The translations under genes and the position numbers were made by a program. DNA of 64,000 nucleotides from assembly GCF_003651245.1 (NCBI RefSeq), contig NZ_RAPE01000002.1, forward strand, positions 248,001-312,000, in the 5' to 3' direction. Of this stretch, positions 30,473 to 39,033 are shown one piece after another. This DNA is from Roseovarius spongiae. GTDB lineage: Bacteria > Pseudomonadota > Alphaproteobacteria > Rhodobacterales > Rhodobacteraceae. A model generated the notes under the pieces. The model was not told the origin of the DNA, made no database searches, and saw nothing but the letters and a program-made list of their open reading frames with translations. Each line of letters begins with the position of its first letter. The first letter of the stretch is position 1.

Positions 30473-31555
30473 ATGCTGTATTGGCTGACCGCCCTGTCGG
30501 ACGGCGGGGATTTCTTCAACCTTTTCAGGTATATCACCTTTCGCACCGGCGGGGCGTTCCTGACCGCGCTGATCTTCGGTTTCCTGTTCGGTCCGCCGTT
30601 GATCGGCGTGTTGCGCCGCCGTCAGGGCAAGGGGCAGCCCATTCGCGAGGACGGCCCCGAGGGACATGTCGTCAAGGCCGGCACCCCGACGATGGGTGGA
30701 TTGCTGATCGTCGGCGCGCTTCTCACCTCGACGCTGCTCTGGGCGCGGCTCGACAACCCGTTCGTGTGGCTGGTGCTGTTCGTGACCGTCTCGTTCGGGC
30801 TGATCGGCTTTGCGGACGATTACGCGAAGGTGTCGCGGCAGAACGTATCCGGCGTGCCGGGCAAGCTGCGGCTCGGGCTCGGGTTCATCATCGCGGGCGT
30901 CGCGGCCTACTGGGCGACGATGTATCACCCCGAAGCACTGCAGAACCAGTTGGCGCTGCCGATCTTCAAGAACACGCTGATCAATCTCGGGGTGTTCTTC
31001 GTGCCCTTCGCGACCATTGTGATCGTGGGCGCGGCGAATGCGGTCAACCTCACCGACGGGCTCGACGGTCTTGCGATCATGCCGGTGATGATCGCCGCCG
31101 GAACGCTGGGCGTGATCGCCTACGCGGTGGGGCGCGTCGACTTTACCGAATATCTCGACGTGCATTACGTGCCCGGGACGGGCGAGATACTTGTCTTCGT
31201 CGCCGGGCTGATCGGCGGCGGGCTGGGCTTCCTGTGGTACAACGCGCCGCCTGCGGCCGTGTTCATGGGCGACACGGGATCGCTCGCGCTGGGGGGCGCG
31301 CTGGGCGCGATCGCGGTCGCCACCAAGCACGAGATCGTGCTGGCGATCGTCGGCGGGCTCTTCGTGGTCGAGGCGCTGAGCGTGATCATCCAGGTGCTCT
31401 ACTTCAAGCGCACGGGCAAGCGCGTGTTCCTGATGGCGCCGATTCATCACCATTACGAGAAGAAGGGCTGGGCCGAGCCGCAGATCGTCATCCGCTTCTG
31501 GATCATCTCGCTGATCCTCGCCATGATCGGGCTGGCGACGTTGAAGGTGCGCTGA
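30473..31555 (+). CDS. mraY: Phospho-MurNAc-pentapeptide transferase MraY
   Basis: Ten-helix membrane enzyme that makes lipid I on undecaprenyl phosphate. The product is 360 residues. Catalytic and signature motifs are FADDYAKVS near residue 116, [16 protein letters not shown] near 190, [12 protein letters not shown] near 264, and the histidine loop [11 protein letters not shown] near 322. A 134-bp gap with a small hairpin separates it from the next gene, so this is a break in the otherwise tight cluster. Confidence 0.98.
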   Translation: MLYWLTALSDGGDFFNLFRYITFRTGGAFLTALIFGFLFGPPLIGVLRRRQGKGQPIREDGPEGHVVKAGTPTMGGLLIVGALLTSTLLWARLDNPFVWLVLFVTVSFGLIGFADDYAKVSRQNVSGVPGKLRLGLGFIIAGVAAYWATMYHPEALQNQLALPIFKNTLINLGVFFVPFATIVIVGAANAVNLTDGLDGLAIMPVMIAAGTLGVIAYAVGRVDFTEYLDVHYVPGTGEILVFVAGLIGGGLGFLWYNAPPAAVFMGDTGSLALGGALGAIAVATKHEIVLAIVGGLFVVEALSVIIQVLYFKRTGKRVFLMAPIHHHYEKKGWAEPQIVIRFWIISLILAMIGLATLKVR

Positions 31556-31556
31556 G

Positions 31557-31573
31557 GGGCGGCTCATCCGCCC
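31557..31573 (+). terminator. Hairpin after mraY
   Basis: GGGCGG, loop CTCAT, CCGCCC directly after the mraY stop. The stem is short and lacks a T-run, so termination is uncertain. Confidence 0.3.
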
Positions 31574-31689
31574 GGATAGGCGTCTTCGCATGAGGGCAGG
31601 GGCCCGAACCAACCGCGCGCGTTGTATCGCCCGGGCGGGTGTAATAGGACTGCCGGAGGGGAACCGAAACTGACGAAAGGTCCTGAACC

Positions 31690-32187
31690 ATGCTGATCCT
31701 GCGCCTCTCCAAAGCCGCGATGGTGCTGGCCGTCGCGCTCTTCGCGTCGCTCGTCGCGTTCGGGAACATCACCGATTACGGGTCGAACTTCGCCTTCGTC
31801 AAACACGTGCTGCTGATGGACACGATCTTTCCGGATGCGACGATCAAGTATCGCGCGATCGAAGCCCCCTGGATGCACCACGCCGCCTATATCTTCATCA
31901 TCGCGCTGGAGACTCTGACCGCGATCCTGTGCTGGATCGGCGGCTTCCGCCTGATCGCGGCGCGCGCGCTGCCCCGGCGAGAGTTCCACGAGGCCAAGGG
32001 CTGGGCCATCGCCGGGCTGACCCTTGGCTTTCTGACGTGGCAGGTCGGGTTCATGTCGATCGGCGGCGAATGGTTCGGCATGTGGATGTCGGAGACATGG
32101 AACGGCGTGCCGGATGCGTTCCGCTTCTTCATCACGATCATCGCGGTGCTGATCTACCTCGTGACGCCGGACGGGGAACCCGTCTGA
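31690..32187 (+). CDS. DUF2165 family membrane protein
   Basis: 165-residue protein with four predicted helices (about residues 7-25, 62-82, 105-125 and 138-155). It matches DUF2165, predicted small integral membrane proteins of unknown function; markers are [20 protein letters not shown] and [15 protein letters not shown]. It sits between mraY and murD, where the standard cluster has nothing. It starts 134 bp after mraY and ends 25 bp before murD. A cell-wall role is only suggested by place. Confidence 0.82.
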   Translation: MLILRLSKAAMVLAVALFASLVAFGNITDYGSNFAFVKHVLLMDTIFPDATIKYRAIEAPWMHHAAYIFIIALETLTAILCWIGGFRLIAARALPRREFHEAKGWAIAGLTLGFLTWQVGFMSIGGEWFGMWMSETWNGVPDAFRFFITIIAVLIYLVTPDGEPV

Positions 32188-32212
32188 GCGGCCGGGCGCG
32201 GGGGGCGCGGCG

Positions 32213-33622
32213 GTGATCCCGGTCAGCGGATTCGACGGCGCGCGCGTCGCGGTTCTCGGCCTCGGGCGTTCGGGCCTTTCGTCGGCGCGCGCGCTGCGCG
32301 CGGGCGGGGCCGACGTGATCTGTTGGGACGACAGCCCACTGGCGCGCGCCGCCGCGGAGGCCGAGGATTTCGCGCTGGCCGATCTCGGCCGCGACGGCGC
32401 GCTCGACGGCGTGGCGCGGCTGATCGTCAGCCCCGGCATCCCGCATCTTTATCCCGCACCGAACCGGGTCGTCGCGGCGGCCTACGTGGCGGGCGTCCCC
32501 GTGGACAACGATATCGGCCTGTTCTTCCGCTCCTTCGCGACCGCCGGCTGGGCGGCGTTCGATCAGCCGCCGCGCGTCATCGCCGTCACCGGCTCGAACG
32601 GCAAATCGACGACCTCCGCGCTCATTCATCACATCCTTTGCGAGTCGGGCCGCGACGCGCAGCTTGCCGGCAATATCGGGCGCGGCGTGCTCGACATCGA
32701 CCCGCCGCGGGACGGCGGCGCGGTGGTGCTGGAGCTTTCCAGCTACCAGACCGAACTGGCCCGCGCGCTGACCCCCGACATCGCCGTCTTCACCAACCTC
32801 AGCGCCGATCACCTCGACCGGCACGCGGGGCTTGGCGGGTATTTCGCGGCCAAGCGGCGTCTGTTCGCCGAGGGTGGGCCAGACCGCGCGGTGATCGGCG
32901 TGGACGAGGCCGAGGGGCGGTTCCTCGCCAACCAACTCTCCGAGGCGCCGGCGGATGATCGGGTGATCCGCGTTTCCTCGGGGGCAAAGCTCACCGGGCC
33001 GGGCTGGCAGGTCTTCGCGCGCAAGGGGTTCCTGGCCGAATACCGCAAGGGACGGCAGGCGGGCAGCATCGATCTGCGCCCCATTCGCGGCCTGCCCGGC
33101 GCCCATAACCACCAGAACGCCTGCGCCGCCTACGCCGCCTGCCGCGCGATGGGCCTCGCGCCGCGTGTAATCGAGGGCGCGATGCACAGCTTTCCGGGCC
33201 TGCCGCACCGCAGTCAGATCGTCGCGGAGGCGGGCGGCGTCGCCTTCGTCAACGACAGCAAGGCGACCAACGTGGACAGCGCGTTGAAGGCGTTGCTGGC
33301 GTTCGATCGGGTGCGCTGGATCTGCGGCGGGCTGGAGAAGGAAGGCGGGCTCGCCGCGCTGAAACCCGGCCTTGCGAACGTTCTCAAGGCCTATGTCATC
33401 GGGCGCGAGGCGGAGGGTTTCGCGCTGCAACTCGACGGCGTGGAGGCCGAGGTCTGCACCACGATGGAGCGCGCGGTCGCGCGCGCGCATGAAGAGGCGC
33501 AGGCGGGCGAGACGGTGCTGCTCGCCCCCGCCGCGGCGAGCTTTGATCAATACGACAATTTCGAGCAACGCGGCGATGATTTCGCCGCCCGCGTGCGCGC
33601 CGCGATCGGCTCTGGCCAATAG
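32213..33622 (+). CDS. murD: UDP-MurNAc-L-alanine--D-glutamate ligase MurD
   Basis: Adds D-glutamate to UDP-MurNAc-L-Ala. The product is 469 residues from GTG 32213. The N-terminal nucleotide-binding [13 protein letters not shown] and P-loop [11 protein letters not shown] (about residue 127) are clear, as are NIGRGVLDI and LELSSYQTE. Normally ftsW follows; here ribB follows after 42 bp, and ftsW is absent from the window. Confidence 0.97.
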   Translation: MIPVSGFDGARVAVLGLGRSGLSSARALRAGGADVICWDDSPLARAAAEAEDFALADLGRDGALDGVARLIVSPGIPHLYPAPNRVVAAAYVAGVPVDNDIGLFFRSFATAGWAAFDQPPRVIAVTGSNGKSTTSALIHHILCESGRDAQLAGNIGRGVLDIDPPRDGGAVVLELSSYQTELARALTPDIAVFTNLSADHLDRHAGLGGYFAAKRRLFAEGGPDRAVIGVDEAEGRFLANQLSEAPADDRVIRVSSGAKLTGPGWQVFARKGFLAEYRKGRQAGSIDLRPIRGLPGAHNHQNACAAYAACRAMGLAPRVIEGAMHSFPGLPHRSQIVAEAGGVAFVNDSKATNVDSALKALLAFDRVRWICGGLEKEGGLAALKPGLANVLKAYVIGREAEGFALQLDGVEAEVCTTMERAVARAHEEAQAGETVLLAPAAASFDQYDNFEQRGDDFAARVRAAIGSGQ

Positions 33623-33664
33623 CGACGCGCTGCGCTATCTGCTGGCCCGAAAGCGAGAGGGCCC

Positions 33665-34798
33665 ATGTCGGACAGCACGCCATTCCAGAAACCCGGCCCG
33701 GTCGAATCCGACCTGCGCGGCGCGATCTCTGGCACCGAGGAGATCATCGAGGAAGCGCGCGCCGGCCGGATGTTCATCCTCGTCGATCACGAGGACCGCG
33801 AGAACGAGGGCGACCTCGTCATCCCGGCTGAATTCGCCGACGCCGCCGCGATCAACTTCATGGCGCGGCACGGGCGGGGCCTGATCTGCCTGCCGCTCAC
33901 GGCCGAACGCATCGATCAGCTCGGCCTGCCGATGATGGCGGTGCACAATTCCTCGCGCCACGAAACCGCGTTCACCGTCAGCATCGAGGCGCGTGAGGGG
34001 GTGACCACCGGCATTTCCGCCGCCGACCGCGCGCTGACCGTCGCCACCGCGATCAACGATCAGAACACCGCCAGTTCCATCGCCACGCCGGGCCATGTCT
34101 TTCCCTTGCGCGCGCGCAACGGCGGGGTGCTGGTCCGCGCGGGCCATACCGAGGCTGCGGTCGATATCTCGCGCCTCGCCGGGCTGCATCCCTCCGCCGT
34201 GATCTGCGAGATCATGAAGGAGGACGGCACGATGGCCCGTCTGCCCGACCTGATCGAGATGGCCGCCGAGCACGGGCTGAAGATCGGCACCATCAGCGAT
34301 CTGATCGCCTACCGGCACAAGCACGACAACCTCGTGCGTGAAACCCGGCGCGAGACGGTCGAGGCGCATATCGGCGGCGCGTGGCAGATGCGCATCTTTA
34401 CCGACCAGATCAGCGGCACGGAACATATCGTGCTGACCAAGGGCGACGTGACCGACGGCGCGCCGGTGCTGGCGCGGGCGCATTCTCTCAACGCGCTCGA
34501 GGATGCGCTGGGGATCGGCGGGCTGCCGGGGGGCAAGCTGCCCAGCGCCATGCGCATCATCGCCGAGGAGGGACGCGGCGCGGTTTTTCTCTTCCGCCAA
34601 CCCCGGCCCAAGCTCTCGGGCGAGATCGACGACGAAGGCCCGCGCACGATCAAGCAGACCGGGCTGGGCGCGCAGATCATGTCGACGATGGGCCTGCACG
34701 AATTGATCCTGCTGACCGACAGCCCCGATACGCGCTACCTTGGCCTTGACGCCTACGGAATCTCGATCAAGGGCACGCGCCCGCTCAGCGAAGGATAG
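33665..34798 (+). CDS. ribB: 3,4-dihydroxy-2-butanone 4-phosphate synthase RibB with degenerate RibA-like domain
   Basis: Makes the four-carbon precursor of riboflavin from ribulose 5-phosphate. The 377-residue product has a complete RibB domain (about 20-220) with [16 protein letters not shown] and the metal-binding [10 protein letters not shown]. The C-terminal part (about 225-375) resembles GTP cyclohydrolase II, but the zinc cysteines of CLTGD and CDCG are missing; at that place it reads [13 protein letters not shown]. So the cyclohydrolase step is probably done by another gene. ribH follows after 4 bp. Confidence 0.92.
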   Translation: MSDSTPFQKPGPVESDLRGAISGTEEIIEEARAGRMFILVDHEDRENEGDLVIPAEFADAAAINFMARHGRGLICLPLTAERIDQLGLPMMAVHNSSRHETAFTVSIEAREGVTTGISAADRALTVATAINDQNTASSIATPGHVFPLRARNGGVLVRAGHTEAAVDISRLAGLHPSAVICEIMKEDGTMARLPDLIEMAAEHGLKIGTISDLIAYRHKHDNLVRETRRETVEAHIGGAWQMRIFTDQISGTEHIVLTKGDVTDGAPVLARAHSLNALEDALGIGGLPGGKLPSAMRIIAEEGRGAVFLFRQPRPKLSGEIDDEGPRTIKQTGLGAQIMSTMGLHELILLTDSPDTRYLGLDAYGISIKGTRPLSEG

Positions 34799-34802
34799 GA
34801 TC

Positions 34803-35348
34803 ATGGCCGACACCGAATACAGCCTGCCGCGCGCGGAGTTCGACAAGCCGGTGAAACTGCTGATCGCGCTCGCCCCCTTCTACCGCGACATCGCCGACAA
34901 CCTGCTCGCCGGCGCACGCGCCGAAGCCGACGCGACCGGCGCGACATGCGAGGTGATCGAGGTGCCCGGCGCGCTGGAACTGCCCGCCGCCATCGGCATC
35001 GCGCATCGCCTGAGCAATTTCGACGGCTACGTCGCGCTTGGCTGCGTGATCCGGGGCGAAACGACCCATTACGACACCGTCTGCAACGATTCGAGCCGCG
35101 GGCTCACCCTGCTGGGGCTCCAGGGGCTGTGCATCGGCAACGGCATCCTCACGGTCGAGAACCGCGAGCAGGCCGAGGTCCGCGCCGATCCCGCGCGCAT
35201 GAACAAGGGGGCGGGGGCCGCCGCCGCCGCGCTGCACCTTGTTGCGCTGACCCGGCGGTGGGGCGCGCCGCGCAAGGGCGTGGGCTTTCTCCCGGACGCC
35301 GAGGAATTGCGCATCGCCGGCACGTCCAAGGGGGCGCCCAAGGCATGA
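34803..35348 (+). CDS. ribH: 6,7-dimethyl-8-ribityllumazine synthase
   Basis: Penultimate step of riboflavin synthesis, condensing the RibB product with the pyrimidine. The product is 181 residues from ATG 34803. The active-site stretch VALGCVIRGETTHYDTVCND (about 78-97) holds the catalytic His. Other marks are PGALELPAAIG and GILTVENREQA. The stop overlaps the nusB start (ATGA). Confidence 0.95.
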   Translation: MADTEYSLPRAEFDKPVKLLIALAPFYRDIADNLLAGARAEADATGATCEVIEVPGALELPAAIGIAHRLSNFDGYVALGCVIRGETTHYDTVCNDSSRGLTLLGLQGLCIGNGILTVENREQAEVRADPARMNKGAGAAAAALHLVALTRRWGAPRKGVGFLPDAEELRIAGTSKGAPKA

Positions 35349-35830
35349 CCGACCCCGCGCAACCGATCTCGGGCAACAAGAAACGGCTGATGCGCTCGGC
35401 CGCGCGGCTTTACGCCGTGCAGGCGCTTTTTCAGATGGAGCATTCGGACCACGACGCCGATTCGGTCTATGCCGAGTTTCTCGATCACCGCTTCGGCGCG
35501 GAACTGGACGAGGAGTCCGACATGGTCGAGGGCGACGTTGACCTCTTCCGCACCCTGCTTGACAAGGCGGTGGACGAACAGCGCACCATCGACCGGATGA
35601 CCGACCGCGCGCTGGTCGCGAAATGGCCGATCGACCGGATCGACCCGACGCTGCGCGCGCTGTTTCGCGCCGCCGGGGCGGAACTCGTCGCTACGGATGC
35701 CCCGCCGCGCGTGGTCATTTCCGAATTCGTAGACATCGCCCGCAGCTTCTATCCCGAGGGGCGCGAGCCGAAATTCGTGAACGCCGTGCTCGATCACATG
35801 GCGCGCGAGGCCCGCCCCGAGGCGTTCTAA
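35345..35830 (+). CDS. nusB: Transcription antitermination factor NusB
   Basis: All-helical protein that acts with NusE in rRNA antitermination. The product is 161 residues from ATG 35345. Family marks are SAARLYAVQALFQMEHS near residue 18, and the C-terminal ISEFVDIARSFYPEGREPKFVNAVLDHMA. ribH-nusB is a widely conserved pair; the 4-bp overlap indicates coupling. Confidence 0.95.
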   Translation: MTDPAQPISGNKKRLMRSAARLYAVQALFQMEHSDHDADSVYAEFLDHRFGAELDEESDMVEGDVDLFRTLLDKAVDEQRTIDRMTDRALVAKWPIDRIDPTLRALFRAAGAELVATDAPPRVVISEFVDIARSFYPEGREPKFVNAVLDHMAREARPEAF

Positions 35831-35923
35831 GCGACCCCCGCGTCGGCTGTTTGTCGCGTATCGGCTTGAGACTGCGCGCGCGACCATTATATCGATAGAC
35901 AGACGCCAAAGCAGAGGTCACTC

Positions 35924-36265
35924 ATGCCCAAGCTCATCCGCCTGTATATCACCCACGCCGCGATCGGATTCGGGATCGCCGCCGTTTTCGTCGTGATGCT
36001 CTTGTGGTTCGATATCGCCGGGCTGTGGCGTCTGATCAGCACGTCGGACCAGGGCTGGCTTGCGCTTCTGGTGCTGTGGGTCGCGAACGGGATCGTCTTT
36101 GCCGGCGTGCAGTTCGCCATCGCGGTGATGCGCATGAAGGGCGACGACGACGATGACGGCCCCGGCGGCGGCCTGCGCCAGCACGTCATGCGCCCGCAGC
36201 CCGCGCTGATCCCGGTGCGGGTCGAGGCGGGCGGGTCGCGCCGCGACTTTACGCGCAACCGCTAG
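35924..36265 (+). CDS. Hypothetical membrane protein downstream of nusB
   Basis: 113-residue protein with two hydrophobic helices (about residues 9-28 and 43-65), then an acidic Asp run (KGDDDDDGPGGG) and a basic C-terminus. Similar small proteins follow nusB in relatives as far as I recall, but no function is known. It starts 93 bp after nusB. Confidence 0.72.
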   Translation: MPKLIRLYITHAAIGFGIAAVFVVMLLWFDIAGLWRLISTSDQGWLALLVLWVANGIVFAGVQFAIAVMRMKGDDDDDGPGGGLRQHVMRPQPALIPVRVEAGGSRRDFTRNR

Positions 36266-36433
36266 GCGTCCGCGCCCGTCGCAGCCGGATTGTTCGAAAC
36301 GTCCCGTCACGGACGTGACCCGGAATCCCCTTCTTGCCTGCGCGCTGTCTTCGCCAGACATGGCGCATGGATGATGCTGAAAGGGGGAAGTGGCGGGCCC
36401 GCACGCGACCGTTTGGTTCTCTCATTCCCGAGG

Positions 36434-36449
36434 ACCTGTATATACAGGT
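36434..36449. promoter_or_regulatory. 16-bp perfect palindrome
   Basis: ACCTGTATATACAGGT reads identically on both strands. It is placed between the nusB-downstream gene and mmcB, about 216 bp ahead of mmcB. It could be an operator or the base of an RNA stem. Confidence 0.4.
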
Positions 36450-36588
36450 GGGCGCCGGGTAACCGGACCACGGTCCGGACAGAGCCAGCTCCCTCGGAAT
36501 TGCTTAAGGCCACCGGAATGCAACCGTTCACGAGAAGGGCAGAACCCGCCACCGCCCAATCTAGGGTGGCCGCCCGCCCCCGACAAGG

Positions 36589-36615
36589 GGCGCGCGAGGG
36601 GAATTCCTGCGCGCC
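36589..36615. repeat. Hairpin upstream of mmcB
   Basis: GGCGCGC and GCGCGCC pair over 7 bp, and AGG/CCT extends the stem past a one-base bulge. It lies 25 bp ahead of the SOS box. No T-run follows, so it is not a standard terminator. Confidence 0.35.
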
Positions 36616-36639
36616 GGGCGTCCTGCGGGGCTTGCACAC

Positions 36640-36654
36640 GTTCACTATTTGTTC
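36640..36654. promoter_or_regulatory. LexA (SOS) box of mmcB
   Basis: GTTC-ACTATTT-GTTC is an exact match to the alphaproteobacterial SOS operator GTTC-N7-GTTC. It ends 11 bp before the mmcB start, where it would overlap the promoter or leader. mmcB is a known LexA target in Caulobacter, so site and gene support each other. Confidence 0.82.
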
Positions 36655-36665
36655 ATAATCGCCCC

Positions 36666-37121
36666 ATGCAGGATACAAGCTTGATCCCCCCGCCCGCGCC
36701 GCTGCAACCCGGTCAGATCCTCGCGCGCGGGGTATGCCGCCACCTGCGCGCGCGCGACTTCGCCACGCTCGAGGAATACGCGCCCGAGCGGGGCAGGCGG
36801 GTGGACGTGATGGCGCTGGGGCCGAAGGGCGAAATCTGGGTGATCGAATGCAAGTCCGGCCTTTCGGACTACCGCGCGGATTCCAAGTGGCGGGGCTACC
36901 TGGCCTGGGCCGACCGGTTCTTCTGGGCGGTGGACGTGGAGTTCCCCGCCGAGATCCTGCCCGCCGATACCGGGCTGATCATCGCCGACGCCTACAACGC
37001 CGAAATGGTTCGCATGGGGCCGGAAACGCGGCTGGCGGGCGCGCGGCGCACGGCGCTCACCCGGCGGTTTGCCCGCACGGCGGCGCGCCGTCTGCACCGG
37101 GCGCGCGATCCGCTATCGTGA
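36666..37121 (+). CDS. mmcB: MmcB family DNA repair protein
   Basis: 151-residue PD-(D/E)xK nuclease-like protein. The core is VDVMALGPKGEIWVIECKSGLSDYRADSKW (about residues 40-70, in two parts), with the D...ECK catalytic pattern. In Caulobacter mmcB is SOS-induced and is needed with the dnaE2-imuB mutasome or in damage tolerance; the same is likely here given the LexA box just upstream. The start at ATG 36666 is preceded by no strong ribosome site. Its 3' end overlaps a convergent small gene by 9 bp. Confidence 0.88.
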   Translation: MQDTSLIPPPAPLQPGQILARGVCRHLRARDFATLEEYAPERGRRVDVMALGPKGEIWVIECKSGLSDYRADSKWRGYLAWADRFFWAVDVEFPAEILPADTGLIIADAYNAEMVRMGPETRLAGARRTALTRRFARTAARRLHRARDPLS

Positions 37122-37304
37122 TTTCCGCCCATCGGCCGCGCGGGCGGCGGCGGTGATCTCGGCGGCGATCTCGTCCGCTTCCTCGGGGGAGAAATCCATC
37201 GGGATTTCAACGCCTTGCGACTCGACGTAAATGCGCACCATGCCCTGGTCCGTCGGCCCGATCTGCAAGTTCGCCTCAACGTCGCGTTCGGAATTGATGC
37301 CCAT
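37113..37304 (-). CDS. Small conserved protein (DUF6324-like)
   Basis: 63-residue protein opening MGINSERDVEANLQIGPTDQ, with a short beta segment and the helical acidic ending FSPEEADEIAAEITAAARAA. It resembles the DUF6324 family from Rhodobacteraceae as I recall it. No membrane segment or signal peptide. It lies divergent from the porin gene and convergent with mmcB. Function unknown. Confidence 0.7.
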   Translation of the reverse strand: MGINSERDVEANLQIGPTDQGMVRIYVESQGVEIPMDFSPEEADEIAAEITAAARAADGRKSR

Positions 37305-37432
37305 CCGTGCCTCCTGTGCTGACTGCCGGGGATAGGCCGATTACCCGGTTGATTCAAGTGGCGGGCTTGGCCGCGCGGCGCATCCGTGCGAGGATCGCTT
37401 CGCACCGATCCATGCGGCAGAGGGAAACGAGA

Positions 37433-38641
37433 ATGAACCGGATCGTCGGACAGGCAATTACAGGCGCCGTCTGCGGCGGCGCTCTGATCGCGCTGGCCGC
37501 CGCTCCGCCTGTCCGCGCGGCGGAGTTCCGGATGGAGTGGGGCGGCTACATGGAGCAGCACCTCGCCTACGCCTCCTACGACGCGCCCACCGCCAAGGGG
37601 TTCGACGGCGCCGACGGGGTGGGCGCCATGATGCTGTTCTTCGAACCCTCCCTCACCTTCGGCGCGGCCACGCGGGCCGGCGCATCCGTGCGGCTCGACG
37701 GGTTCTACGGCGAGACGAATTCGCGCTTCGCCTTCGAGCGCGCCGCGCTTTATGCCGAGGGCGCGTTCGGCCGGCTCGAGATCGGCAAGCTCGACACGCC
37801 CGGCAACAGCCTGCACGCGGGCGCGCCCGCGCCCTTCGGTCCAATGGTTGGCATCGCGCATATCAGCGACAGCGCGCTGGCGTCCTTCCTTCCCTATGCG
37901 GGGGTGCACAACAACCGCCTTGTCGGCAGCGACGTGCGGCGCGGCACGCTCGGCGCGACGCGCGTCGCCAACTCGGGCGCGGAAACCCATGGCCGCATCC
38001 GCTACTTCACGCCGCGCATGGGCGGGATCCGTTTCGGCGCCAGCTACGCGCCCGAATCGCCCAAGGACGCGCCCAACCGCGCGGATTTCATCGACCTCGG
38101 CGTGGATTACCGCCTCGCCACCGCCTCGGGCGTCGATCTGCACGCCTCGGGCAAGTGGGGCGTCGCCGACAACACCGCCGCACCGGGCGCGGATCCCGGC
38201 TATTACGGCGCGGGGCTCAGCATCGGTTATGGCGGGTTCACGCTGGGCGGTAGCTATTCGGAAAGCCACGGCAGCGCCCAGGGCGTCAGCGACGGGCGCG
38301 CCTACGAGCTTGGCGCGCGTTACCAGCGGGGGCGGTACGGCATCAGCCTTGCCTATCTCAACGGCGAGAACACGGATGACGAAAACGCCGCCTTCGGCGC
38401 GAAAGAGCGGCTCGAGGCGGTGACGCTGGGCGTGAATTACGACCTTTTCGGCGCGCCGGGCAAGCGGCGGCGCGATCCCGCGCCGGACAGCGCGCCCGCG
38501 CGCGCGGATTTTGGTGGCGATCTCTTCGGCTATGTTTCCTACGCGCGCTTTCGCGAGGACATGGGCGACGGCGGCGCCGGGACGCCGGGCGACGATATCG
38601 ACGGTTTCGTGATCGGAACCGGTTTCCGCCTGTCGTTCTGA
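37433..38641 (+). CDS. Outer-membrane porin
   Basis: 402-residue protein with a signal peptide (GALIALAAAPPVRAA, cleavage near residue 28) and then alternating beta-strand pattern: AEFRMEWGGYMEQHLAY, FGRLEIGKLDTPGNSLHAGAP near 115-135, and a closing VIGTGFRLSF with a terminal aromatic residue, the outer-membrane barrel signal. This fits the Gram-negative porin family (general diffusion). The start follows an AGGGAAACGAG ribosome site. Confidence 0.88.
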   Translation: MNRIVGQAITGAVCGGALIALAAAPPVRAAEFRMEWGGYMEQHLAYASYDAPTAKGFDGADGVGAMMLFFEPSLTFGAATRAGASVRLDGFYGETNSRFAFERAALYAEGAFGRLEIGKLDTPGNSLHAGAPAPFGPMVGIAHISDSALASFLPYAGVHNNRLVGSDVRRGTLGATRVANSGAETHGRIRYFTPRMGGIRFGASYAPESPKDAPNRADFIDLGVDYRLATASGVDLHASGKWGVADNTAAPGADPGYYGAGLSIGYGGFTLGGSYSESHGSAQGVSDGRAYELGARYQRGRYGISLAYLNGENTDDENAAFGAKERLEAVTLGVNYDLFGAPGKRRRDPAPDSAPARADFGGDLFGYVSYARFREDMGDGGAGTPGDDIDGFVIGTGFRLSF

Positions 38642-38674
38642 ACGGCCCGGACAGCGCGGTGTTTTTTGACCCGC

Positions 38675-38693
38675 CCCGGCGTTTCGCGCCGGG
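38675..38693 (+). terminator. Hairpin after the porin gene
   Basis: CCCGGCG, loop TTTCG, CGCCGGG: a perfect 7-bp stem 33 bp after the porin stop and 47 bp before tRNA-His. The 3' tail is CTTGGGTCTT, so a moderate terminator at best. Confidence 0.45.
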
Positions 38694-38740
38694 CTTGGGT
38701 CTTGCAATCGGTCCGGCGGGGCGGTAGATCGCCCCACAGT

Positions 38741-38817
38741 GCCGCCTTAGCTCAGTAGGTTAGAGCGCTTGATTGTGGATCAAGAGGTCCCCCGTTCGAG
38801 CCGGGGAGGCGGTACCA
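38741..38817 (+). tRNA. tRNA-His (GTG)
   Basis: 77-nt tRNA with encoded CCA. The acceptor stem GCCGCCT pairs with AGGCGGT (G-U at the first pair), the anticodon loop is TTGTGGA with anticodon GTG, and the T arm is CCCCG-TTCGAGC-CGGGG. The discriminator is A73 and the base before the first stem base is not a paired G-1. Loss of G-1 with A73 is a known trait of an alphaproteobacterial clade with an altered HisRS. Confidence 0.96.
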
Positions 38818-38837
38818 TAGCAAAACATTGCAGTAGT

Positions 38838-39030
38838 TTACCGGTTCTCCCTGACGAACTGCGCTGCTGGATGCATGGCTCTCAACGCACCGGTCGCGGT
38901 TTTGATGGCGTTCTTCTGCAACTCAGCATCAACGAATTTAGCATATGGATCATCCAACAGTCCCCTCATAAGGAAGCCGCTTGCCTTTCCGGGCCGATGG
39001 ATGATTTTTCGGAAATGCCCGCGTGAAGCG
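38838..39030 (-). pseudogene. Low-GC remnant of an unknown gene next to tRNA-His
   Basis: The minus strand has an open stretch of about 63 codons that ends at TAA (38838-38840) and includes HFRKIIHRPGKASGFLMRG and FVDAELQKNAIKTATGALRA. The region is near 50% GC against roughly two-thirds for the window. It begins abruptly at the end of the neighbouring gene, with no plausible start, so it looks like the 3' end of a gene left by an insertion or deletion. I do not recognise the family. It might also be chance reading of foreign DNA. Confidence 0.35.
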
Positions 39031-39033
39031 GTC

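Larger units (their letters stand above)
36266..36639. other. Noncoding, structure-rich gap before mmcB
   Basis: About 375 bp without a convincing gene. It holds a 16-bp perfect palindrome ACCTGTATATACAGGT (36434-36449), a hairpin CCGGACC-AC-GGTCCGG (36463-36478), and a longer hairpin GGCGCGC...GCGCGCC (36589-36615) whose loop contains GGAATTCC. The density of foldable segments suggests a structured RNA or several operators. I found no match to SRP, 6S, RNase P or tmRNA landmarks. Confidence 0.4.

Noticed and set aside
28616..31612. 998-codon minus-strand frame over murE, murF and mraY
   Set aside because: Covers three secure genes on the other strand and shows only low-complexity His/Arg/Asp-rich sequence.
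36420..36620. SRP RNA, 6S RNA, RNase P RNA or tmRNA
   Set aside because: Their invariant strings are not present; only generic hairpins were seen.
36290..36658. Open frames on both strands in the gap before mmcB
   Set aside because: They contain the palindromes and have no coding bias or family features; treated as noncoding.
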